Of a stretch of DNA of 64,000 nt, positions 56,301 to 64,000 are shown in pieces (the stretch's first letter is position 1; each line of letters starts with the position of its first letter). The notes under the pieces were generated by a model. It saw nothing but the letters and a program-made list of their open reading frames with translations. It ran no database searches and was not told where the DNA came from. Source of the DNA: Topomyia yanbarensis (Eukaryota; Arthropoda; Insecta; Diptera; Culicidae); contig NC_080671.1 in NCBI RefSeq assembly GCF_030247195.1, positions 4,368,501 to 4,432,500 on the forward strand, in the 5' to 3' direction. A program made the translations under genes and the position numbers.

Positions 56301-58715
56301 GCCATCAAGGAACTTGGCCCAGCTTGCAGCCTTCGCTTCTTCGACCGCTTTTCTTCCCTCATTCCTGAATTTTCTATATTGTTGTGACCGTTCTTCCCAC
56401 AGTATGTGATCTACAGGAGTTTTTTTTAGTAGACGGAGTGCCTTTCTTCTTTTCTTCAGTATCAAAGCAACTTCTGGGTTCCACCAGTGTACCGCTCGTC
56501 GTGGTGGTGTTCCGCTGGTCTGTGGTATGCTGTTTCTCGCGGCTTGGACGATTAATTCTGCTATCGCTTCCGGTGAATAGTCGCGATGACGGTTTAGACC
56601 GGTCGACATGTTTTGTTCATATGCTGTCCAATCAGCCCGTTCGTATATCCAGCGCTTTCTTCGACGAGTGGTCGGTGGCGTGCTATCGTAGGTAATTATC
56701 GTTGGGAAGTGGTCACTACTTCCTTTGTCCGTGGATATCGTCCACCCACATGCTCCCACTATCGAGGCTGATACTATTGTAAGGTCCAGTGCGGAGGCGG
56801 CTTTGCCTCTAAAGAAAGTGGAGCTTCCATCGTTTAGTATGATTGCCCCAAAGTCTTCAACTACCTCCATTATTGCGTTACCTCGTCTGCAGCATCTCTT
56901 TGAGCCCCATGCCGTGTGATGAGCGTTGAAATCCCCCGTTATTATAAAGGGGGGAGGTAGTTGTTTTATGAGCGATCGCAGTTTATTTTTCTCATCTCGG
57001 ATATCCTGCGGTAAATATATCGAGACTACCGTACATTCCACAGGGAAGCCTATTCGTCGTGCCACTGCGAGCAGATCCGTTGTCAGGTTTACTGGTTCCG
57101 ATGGTAGATCGGCTCTCGTGCCTAGGTCAATTGTCTGATAGGTGTTGCTGCCTCTACGTGATTCCCAAATGTATTGGTGACCGAACCAGGAATTCAGGAC
57201 TGTACCATCCCTGATGTGAGACTCTTGTATTGCCAGACATATTGGTTTCTCTTGGGCACTGATGAGTTGTAGATCACCATAATTAATTCTGAGACCATTG
57301 ATGTTCCACTGAATCATTAGTGTGCAGTTTCCCCTGCTTGTCGTTGGTGGTTCTGTTGTACTTCTGATTCTAATTTGAACTGGGCTGTGGCTGTATCCTT
57401 GCTCTCTAACACTGGGGGACTCTTCTTCCGGGTGTTCCACCCGTGCGTGGTTAGGGCTGTGCGTTCCTCGATTTAGGATCTTTTCTCCATGGACCTCTGT
57501 CCCTACTGAAACTGGCGAGGAGGCAGGCGAGGGATCGCTCATGTATGCATTGGTAAATTGTACTAAAGGAGACACTGCGCCAGTTTGTTGATGACGAGAG
57601 GTTGTGGGGTAAAATTGACTTACCCGGGAAAGATCCGAGTTTGTCGTCGCACTGGGCATCGAGGGCTCGGCATTGTATGACGGGGTTATGACACTCATGA
57701 CTGATGCAGCAACAGTTTTGTGATGTTGGATTTCTGTATGATCACATTTGTCCACCCACGTGTATGGCGTGGGGCTGGTGTTTTCCATTCTGCTAACAAT
57801 TTCTGTGGTCAAGCGGTCAGTCTCGGTGTGTTGGGCTGTGGAAGGTACTAGGGCAGGACTGTGTTCAGAGTGAGAGATTTCATTAGACGAACTTACCGGG
57901 GAGGTAGCCGGGCCCCCCGCACCTGCAACCGCCGGGGGCTCATCGGCATATACCGGCACTTCCCTGGTCGGGGCTGGTACGGGGGAAAGGCTTGTTTCTC
58001 TCTGTAGACTTCCCTCTAAATCATTGTTGTACTCTTTATTGTATGTAGAAGTGCAAGTAGTCTTCCCTGTGGTACCGCTTCTGGTTATCATTTCATCTTT
58101 CATTTGTATGACGCCTTTCTTTCTAATTTTGCTCGGGTGCCATGAGCATCCGGCTACAGGGCTGAAGCTCCGGTCGAAATTTTGTTGTGTACAGTATGCG
58201 GTGCGTCCAGACGTTCGTCCTTCGCGTCCTCGAACAAGAGGGCTGCGGGGAGGCTCTGGTTCGCCAGTGAGACAAGCGGGGTGGTGATTGGTCTCTGCTA
58301 TAGCAGTTTCAGGGAGACCCAGTAGGACTCTCGCCAAAGCATCAGGTGGTGTTTGTGAGTGGGTTCTCGAGCAGACCGGCCGCCTACACGAAGCCCCGGC
58401 TACCAGCGGGGCAACTGAGGTGTTCAAGTGGTCCGCCGAAAGATGCACCGTATACATTTTGTTGGTAAGTTGTATTTCTGTGGAGTAACATGGGAGGACA
58501 GTACTGTTGCTGGTCGTTGTATTGTTGTAAGTACTTGCCTGGACATTAAGCGATGGTCCCGGGCCAACAGCCGCCGGAGGCTCATCGAGGGGGCCCGGAA
58601 CTTCTCCGGTCGGGGTCAGCGCGGGTGGGCGTGTTGTGGTGTTGTCAATTGGTTGTAGTTGGTAAATTGGTAAGATATTCTGTTGTATCGTGGTGATTCT
58701 GCTACTATTATTCAT
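53370..58715 (-). pseudogene. ORF2 (endonuclease-RT-RNase H), two frameshifts and a MITE insertion
   Basis: The first frame (58715-54351) gives 1454 residues. Residues 1-460 are a Pro/Ser/Thr-rich extension with an internal near-duplication (EVPGPLDEPPAAVGPGP at 38-54, EVPVYADEPPAVAGAGGP at 252-269). The endonuclease starts at about 464 (IQWNINGLR), with E498, GDFNAHH (594-600) and SSDHFP (666-671). The reverse transcriptase has YADD at 1127-1130. RNase H starts at FTDGSK (1407) and includes E1442. The frame is then lost near 54360. A second frame (to 54092) continues with LTDSLS and NHQADYLA, and a third (54080 onward) carries the C-terminal CLTCNT...INC cluster, in which the expected His of VEHIL is Ile. 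The MITE at 53394-53799 separates the last four codons before the stop near 53370. Confidence 0.85.
53394..53799 (-). mobile_element. hAT MITE family 1, copy B (406 bp), inside retroelement ORF2
   Basis: The ends are CAGAGTTAAAAATAT and TTATTTTTAACTCTG, flanked by a perfect 8-bp duplication gtggcttg at 53386-53393 and 53800-53807. It is the inverted counterpart of 49021-49414 and similar throughout. Its insertion splits the end of the minus-strand ORF2, so it post-dates that element. No ORF of its own. Confidence 0.93.
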
Positions 58716-58752
58716 GCTGTATTTTAAGTTGTTCTGCTTCTTGGTGTTTGGG

Positions 58753-60234
58753 TTATTTCTTGGTTTGTTTAATCTGAGAACTCGATTGGTGATTCACGAT
58801 TGCCCCTGCTTCCTTGCTGGAAATGCCATATGATTCGGAGGAACTAGATCTGAGATCGAACATGTCTTGAAGTGGGCTACCGGGTACGGGTAGATTTTCA
58901 TTCGTCACATCTTTCTTCGGGGGGCTTCTAGATTTATCTTCTCTATTTTTGTTTCGATTCTTTATTCTTTTCCTAGTTTGCTTCGTGTTCTCGTGGTTCA
59001 TTTTGGCGGGATTCTCTTCTGACATGTCCATCTGGTTTGTTGGGGACTGGATTTCTCCGGTACCAGTTTTCTTCTTGGGTGGGGCTGATTGTGAGCTGTT
59101 GCTTAGTTGAGTTTGTGTTTCGAGGTTTGCTCTTTTGCTCATTTCTCTAAAAGCTCCTCTGAGGGCCGCTATTTCCCCCAGGGCTTCAGCGAGTTGTTGT
59201 TTTGTGTCTTCGTATTGCGCTTTTAACAAGCGAATTTCAGTGTCTTTGCTATGGTCATTTGATTGCTTTTTGCTGGCCTGCTTAGCTCTTGCGAGCTCTT
59301 CACGAAGTATTTTTATTGTTCTGTCTTTGTCATCAGTGTTCGGATTTAGCCGATCTCTCACTGTTTCGGCATAGCTAACGGTTTGTGGTTTTTTAGATAT
59401 CAGCGCTCTTGCTTCGGGAAATGAGATATTATTCGATACTTTAATTTTTATCACACTTTCTTCTTCAAGGTAGGATGGGCATTTACGATCTCGCGTGGAA
59501 TGCTCTCCCTCGCAGTTAATGCATTTGCTCACATTTTTGCATGGTTGCTCTTTACTCGTCTGATGTTCATCTCCACAGTTGAGGCAGACTTGTTGATTGG
59601 GACACGAGCGGCTACCATGACCAAATCTGCCACAGTTATAGCACAACATGGGCGCAGGGTAGTACGGGCGGATCTTAGTCCGAACTAGGCCCATGTAAAT
59701 AAATTCGGGGAGAAAAGAACCCGCAAACGACAATACTGAAAGTGGAGTATTCGTTACCTTTCCGTCCAATAGTTTCGTAATACGTCTGATCGCTGTTACG
59801 TTCTGCCCCTTCAGTTCTTCGAGTAGTTCGTCAGTATTCATATTCACCGTGTCAGGATCGTATACCACCCCCTGAACTAGGTTAAGTGTAGGGTGTGGAA
59901 TGACTTCGATGGGTTGTCCATTGGCTAAAGCTTTCATGCCAATCAACGCTTGATATGCTTTTCTAGATGTTGTGCGTAGCACATACCTTGTTCCTCGAGC
60001 TTCTTTTACTGCCGTTAGTACCTTATTTGGATCAGATTGTAGGACCGCTTGTACCGATTTAAATATCACAAAGGGGTTCGACGGTAGTCTCTGTTCAACC
60101 CCGTTCGTCCCGCTAACAGCACGCATGAGCAGAGTTTGTCGATCAATGACATCCCCGGAATTTAAATACTGCGGTAAAGTGTGACTAAGTGATGGTCCTC
60201 CGCCCCAGTCATGGGGAAAAGGTTCCGGTTGCAT
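58753..60234 (-). CDS. ORF1 gag-like protein of the minus-strand non-LTR element (493 aa)
   Basis: Nucleic-acid-binding partner of the ORF2 enzyme, expected to package element RNA. Residues about 50-190 form the conserved gag region. Three zinc knuckles follow: C198/C201/H206/C211, C217/C220/H224/C232 and C238/C241/H245/C252. Residues 303-369 are charged with heptad-like spacing and probably form a coiled coil, which would allow multimerisation. The tail (about 385-440) is Lys/Arg/Asn-rich. The ATG at 60234 (MQPEPFPHDW) is the first in frame. The frame is open throughout, unlike ORF2. Zinc-knuckle spacing is matched in order by the decayed copy at 43720-43905. Confidence 0.88.
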   Translation of the reverse strand: MQPEPFPHDWGGGPSLSHTLPQYLNSGDVIDRQTLLMRAVSGTNGVEQRLPSNPFVIFKSVQAVLQSDPNKVLTAVKEARGTRYVLRTTSRKAYQALIGMKALANGQPIEVIPHPTLNLVQGVVYDPDTVNMNTDELLEELKGQNVTAIRRITKLLDGKVTNTPLSVLSFAGSFLPEFIYMGLVRTKIRPYYPAPMLCYNCGRFGHGSRSCPNQQVCLNCGDEHQTSKEQPCKNVSKCINCEGEHSTRDRKCPSYLEEESVIKIKVSNNISFPEARALISKKPQTVSYAETVRDRLNPNTDDKDRTIKILREELARAKQASKKQSNDHSKDTEIRLLKAQYEDTKQQLAEALGEIAALRGAFREMSKRANLETQTQLSNSSQSAPPKKKTGTGEIQSPTNQMDMSEENPAKMNHENTKQTRKRIKNRNKNREDKSRSPPKKDVTNENLPVPGSPLQDMFDLRSSSSESYGISSKEAGAIVNHQSSSQIKQTKK

Positions 60235-60640
60235 GATTAGTGCGTTGCCCTTTTGTATCTCCGTTCCTCTTTCTGCCTCCGATTATCGTTCGGGTGGCGC
60301 AGTCCCAGCTTTGGCTGCCTTTGTTTGTAGACCACGTTGCTTTTGACTAAGATGGCTACTTGTTCGTTCTCCCACGTTTTTGCCTATTGTTAACCACTGT
60401 TTTCGATGAGCGCTTTTGTTTCGTACAATCAGTTTGCGGTTAATTTAACTCGAGAAAAATACAATCCACTTAATTAAAGAGAAAAATCACTCGTGAACGC
60501 GGAATTGTTAATACCCGTGATGAGAGCGACCCGTTCACCACCAGTGTTCAACCCGAACTGTAGTTATGTTAATTGAATGTTATATTTTTGTGTGTTTCAA
60601 ATGTGTCAGCGTCGACATGTTGCTCATCAGGTTCGTGGCA
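60235..60640 (-). other. 5' UTR of the minus-strand retroelement (approximate)
   Basis: Runs from the ORF1 ATG to the point near 60640 where sequence shared with the repeat tail at 16955-17090 begins ('atatatacttaccaagtgtaataag'). On the minus strand it starts about 'agtgcacgattgccacgaacc'. An internal promoter is expected for this class, but no clear initiator was placed. Confidence 0.45.
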
Positions 60641-60644
60641 ATCG

Positions 60645-60795
60645 TGCACTCATATATACTTACCAAGTGTAATAAGAGTGTAATAGATATTTCCACAATG
60701 TTATACTGAACGTAACCAGCTTTTAAATCATAGCTTTAATAAATGAGAAAGCACAATTGCATCACTAGGTGGATTCAAACAGGTTTTTACCTTAA
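60645..60795. repeat. Tail fragment of the CACAGTGG-family dispersed repeat
   Basis: Matches 16955-17090 in order: 'tatatatacttaccaagtgtaataag', 'atttccacaatgttata', 'ttaaatcatag', 'aatgagaaag' and 'aggtggatt'. The retroelement to its left may have inserted into this repeat. Confidence 0.65.
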
Positions 60796-60799
60796 ATTC

Positions 60800-61290
60800 A
60801 ATTTATTTTTGTTTGGAGGGGGTTTTAACCCCCAAATCCTCCTCTTGGCTATGGCATTGCTGTTGCATCATTCATTAGTTTGCAGAACTCATGCGAAGTA
60901 GGTAGGCACCCAACCTAAGCTAGGATGAACACAGCTTCGAGTCCAGCATGAATAATATCTCGAATAAACTGAATTAACCATAGAAAATAAATAAAACAAA
61001 TAAATAAAATTTAAAGATAACTAAAGGAAAAAATGATAAAAGGTTATCAATTTATTAAAAAGAGTAGAATTATCAATAAAAATAATAATAAATAAGTTAT
61101 AAATTAATAGAATAAATTGAATTTATTTAAACTAACAAATTGTATGAAATGAATAAAAGCAATAACTGAACAGAATCAATAAAACCGAATAAAGTGTATG
61201 AACTGAAAGAAATAATAAAAATAATAAATTTATCTTATTAAAATTAATGGATTGAATTAAATGAATTAATAAAATAAACAAAATATATAA
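60800..61290. other. AT-rich stretch, no recognised gene
   Basis: Increasingly rich in 'aataaa' toward the 9-bp tandem repeat. No ORF or repeat ends seen. Confidence 0.4.
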
Positions 61291-61438
61291 CATTAAATAA
61301 ATAAAATAAATAAAATAAATAAAATAAATAAAATAAATAAAATAAATAAAATAAATAAAATAAATAAAATAAATAAAATAAATAAAATAAATAAAATAAA
61401 TAAAATAAATAAAATAAATAAAATAAATAAAATAAATA
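61291..61438. repeat. 9-bp tandem repeat (AAAATAAAT)n
   Basis: About 16 near-perfect copies of aaaataaat. The long Phe-Ile-Tyr frame it creates on the minus strand is an artefact. The 9-bp unit keeps all frames open because it is a multiple of three without stops on that strand. Confidence 0.95.
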
Positions 61439-61499
61439 CAGTGATAAAAATGGATCGATCGGTCTACTCGTTCTATGAAATGAGTAAGGGAAATACAGG

Positions 61500-62863
61500 G
61501 AGAGGACGACTCTTTAACGGAGGCCCGAAGGGCCGAATGACATATACCATTCGATTCAGCTCGTCGAGTTCGGCAAATGTCTGTATATGTGTGTGTATGT
61601 GCGTCTGTGTGTGTATGCGAACACAATCTCACTCACTTTTCTCAGAGATGGCTGAACCGATTTTCACAAACCTAGTCCCAAATGAAAGGTGCAACGTTGC
61701 CTGCTATTGAATTTCAAATGGACTTCCGGTTCCGGAATTACAGGTTGATGAGTACGATCACGTAGAAAATGTCGATTTTAATAAATTCTGCAATGAATGT
61801 ACAATGGTGAAAATTTTTCCAAAATGTGACCACAACTGCTTCGATTCGTAGTATTAGGTCACTAACATCCATTCAAAGTCTATTTGGCCACATTGGCCAC
61901 CATCATCGGTTCCGGAAGCCACGGCGGAAGTATCTAAATTCAGAATAACAGTCATATCGGTTTCTCGGAGATGGCTAGACCGATTCGACTAAACATGGTC
62001 TCAAATGAAAGGTATTGCGTCCCCGTAAATGGCTATTTAATTTCATCCCGATCCGATTTCCGGTTCCGGAGTTACAGGCTGTGGCGTGCGATCACATAGC
62101 AAATTGCGATTCAAACCGATACTCCGATGAAAGCAAAAAAGGTAAAAATTTCGCTAAAATGTCTCTTAAACAACTTTAATTTGCTATTTTAGGTCACCGA
62201 CGGCCAACCAAACTTTCGTTGACTACATTGACCACCATAGACGGTTCCGGAAGTGCCCGGGAAAAGCGGCCATCTTTCAAAATTTACGACCTCACATCAG
62301 TTTCTCGGAAATGGTTGGGCCGATTTTCACAAACTTAGTCCCAAATGATAGCTATAATATCCCCACAGATGTCTATAAAATTTCGTATGGATCGCTTATA
62401 TGGGTCCGGAAATATAGACTAAATCGTCCGGTCACATATGAAATTCCCATATAAGCCGGAACTCAAATTTTTTTCAAAGGGGGACCCCATGAAATTTCAG
62501 AAATCGAATTCGTATTTTTGATGTCAAACATCTTTAAAATGCATGAAACGTCGAGATTTTATGTTATCTCGAAATTTTTTTTTATGAAAATCGACTTTTT
62601 GGGACTTTGCCGATTTCGCACCTTTTTTCAGTTCAATATTACCGTGGCTGTTTTTTCTTTTTCAAAATTTTAGAATCCGAATAATGATTTATTTTCCTGT
62701 ATATAGTTGTCATGTGATGTATAATAATAAAATGTAATATATGCATTTAAAAGCTTTTAATGAATATAAACAACGCACACATTCTCGTGATTCATGATTG
62801 AGAAAGGCACAATTGCACCGCTAGGTGGATTAAAATAGGTTTGTATGGAGTGGATCCACTGTG
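61500..62863. repeat. CACAGTGG-family dispersed repeat with three ~330-bp internal units
   Basis: The head has 'ggcccgaagggccga' and 'catataccattcgattcagctcg', a gt-rich tract, then units starting 'agatggctgaaccgatttt' at 61646, 'agatggctagaccgattcg' at 61969 and 'aaatggttgggccgatttt' at 62308, spaced 323 and 339 bp. Each is followed by a 'ttccggagttac'-like and an 'accaccatagacggttccggaag'-like block. It ends 'gagaaaggcacaattgcacc...taggtggatt' and CCACTGTG at 62863. The matching left CACAGTGG end was not found. Non-coding. Confidence 0.75.
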
Positions 62864-62964
62864 CCACGGTGTGTCTAAACTATTATTAATTAATTAAAAG
62901 GCTACCAGCAAACATCCACGGGTTTGGTCCTATCTTTATTAACAACAAATATTTGTCTACACGG

Positions 62965-64000
62965 AAAAAAAAATTGTTCCCAAAATCATGAATAAAGTGC
63001 CATGAATTCTGGAACAATCACGTTTTTACGTTACGAAAACAGGACAATGACCAAAAATCATGGCTTTTATAATTATGTTCAATTTCCCTTCAGTATCGCC
63101 CGCATAACGCTTTAATTTGTGGAAATATTTGATTTTATTTTGTGAACTTCAGTCACAGTTTCCGCCAAGAATTAGTTCACAACTTTATGAACATTATTCA
63201 TAAAACCAAAGGTTGACTCATGATTTTTTTCATAGTTATAGGAACAATAGTTCACAACATCGAAATATTCAGGGTAAATTTTCGTGAACTTTTTCTCGAA
63301 ATTCGGAATTTTATTCGTGAACCCATTCAATTCTCGTGAACTAATTCATGATCCCTAATATATTAGTCCCAATACAATATCCGTGCTCGTGAAATGGTTC
63401 ACAAAATCATCAAATATTATTCATGCATTCGTGAACTGGTTCATGATTCCTAATATATATGTTACGATTCAATATACGTGCTCGTAGAATATTTCACATC
63501 AAGAAATATTATTCATGTATTCGTGAACCGGTTCATGATACCTAGTATAATAGTCACAACTTACCATTCGTTTTCGTGAAATAGTTCACGAAATCATAAA
63601 ATATCATTCGTGTATTCGTGAACTGGTTCATGATTCCTAACATACTAGTCACGATACAATATCCGTACTCGTGAAGTAGTTCACAAAATCATGAAATATT
63701 ATTCATGTATTCGTGAACTGGTTCATGATTTCTAATATGTTAGTTACGATCCAATATCCGTGCTCGTGAAATAGTTCATGAAATCATGAAATATTGTTCA
63801 TGTATTCGTGAACTGGTTCATGATTCCTAGTAAATGCTTTACGAACTATCTAGTATCTATTTGTGTGCTTGCGATATTTAGAAGATATCTCTAATTATTT
63901 ACAATTTCATGCAACATAGTAATGAAATTTTTACGTGAGACCTATCACAAAAGTTGGAGTATTATTCGTACAATCATTTTTGTTTCACACACTTTTCAAT
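62965..64000. repeat. Dispersed repeat family N, copy 2, with ~95-bp tandem array
   Basis: The start 'ggaaaaaaaaattgttcccaaaatcat' and following 200 bp match 12080 onward, without the MITE found there. From 63335 a unit beginning 'gtgaactggttcatgat' recurs at 63335, 63431, 63523, 63618, 63713 and 63808 (spacing 92-96 bp). It runs off the window end. Non-coding. Confidence 0.8.

Larger units (their letters stand above)
53300..60640 (-). mobile_element. Non-LTR retrotransposon with RNase H (LOA/I-like), ORF2 disabled
   Basis: Minus-strand element with a 5' UTR of about 400 bp, ORF1 (gag-like), a 37-bp gap and ORF2 with a long N-terminal extension, endonuclease, reverse transcriptase and RNase H. 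ORF2 breaks into other frames near 54360 and near 54085. A hAT MITE sits in its last codons. The 5' boundary is near 60640, where the tail of a dispersed repeat begins. The 3' boundary and target duplication were not identified. The domain plan fits the I/LOA group, of which Lian is a known Aedes member; the clade choice is tentative. It is older than the I-clade element at 30.7-36.9 kb. Confidence 0.8.

Noticed and set aside
54535..58658. Plus-strand frames of 60-114 codons opposite the minus-strand ORF2
   Set aside because: Antisense shadows of the retroelement coding frame.
61132..61632. 166-codon minus-strand frame rich in Phe-Ile-Tyr
   Set aside because: Produced by the 9-bp AAAATAAAT tandem repeat, whose period keeps the frame open; not a gene.
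63335..63830. CRISPR-like regular repeat spacing
   Set aside because: Units are contiguous and about 95 bp with no unique spacers; the DNA is eukaryotic. It is a tandem repeat inside a dispersed element.

Overview
The window reads as non-coding, transposon-rich DNA from a large insect genome. It is most likely a culicine mosquito of the Aedes type. This rests on AT-rich intergenic DNA crowded with nested transposons, non-LTR retroelements whose proteins look like the I- and LOA-like families common in Aedes, and short GC-richer islands that look like mosquito promoters and 5' leaders. Nothing bacterial or viral was recognised: no operons, rRNA, CRISPR arrays or virus-like proteins. The species call is inference.

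Layout. 0-6 kb: a mariner/Tc1 relic, a 790-bp hAT-type element with a perfect 8-bp target duplication, and two copies of a 0.9-1 kb repeat. 6-10 kb: the most host-like DNA, including a candidate minus-strand exon (7035-7196) with acceptor, ATG in good context and donor. 11-21 kb: a foldback element, a repeat of about 1.4 kb with a TA-flanked MITE inside it, a composite with CACAGTGG-type ends, and a gene- or LTR-like GC-richer block. 21-30 kb: more MITEs, including a hAT nested in a foldback, a 1.6-kb hAT with GC-rich subterminal repeats, a coding-like minus-strand block near 24.7 kb and a promoter-like island near 29.3 kb. 30.7-36.9 kb: an apparently complete I-clade non-LTR retrotransposon with both ORFs open and an 11-bp target duplication; it looks young. 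37-43 kb: repeats and a short Transib-like element (CACAGTGG ends, 5-bp GC-rich duplication). 43.5-46.3 kb: a decayed non-LTR relative of the next element. 46.3-47.5 kb: a tRNA-like segment and another promoter-like island. 48.6-52.5 kb: a dispersed repeat split by a hAT MITE and by a 2.4-kb insertion with an 18-bp target duplication and no recognisable ORF. About 53.3-60.6 kb (minus): a second large non-LTR element with intact ORF1 and frameshifted ORF2, itself hit by another copy of the same hAT MITE. 60.6-64 kb: microsatellite, dispersed repeats and a roughly 95-bp tandem array.

How it fits together. The only probable protein-coding genes that are intact belong to retrotransposons. The I-clade element encodes a gag-like nucleic-acid chaperone and an endonuclease/reverse transcriptase/RNase H protein, the machinery for target-primed reverse transcription. 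Host content is limited to candidate minus-strand leader exons and promoter islands near 47.3, 29.4 and 9 kb. These would fit one gene with long transposon-filled introns and alternative first exons, but that link is inference and the gene was not identified. Nesting gives a relative clock: old foldback and CACAGTGG-type repeats, then hAT MITEs inside them, then recent retroelements.
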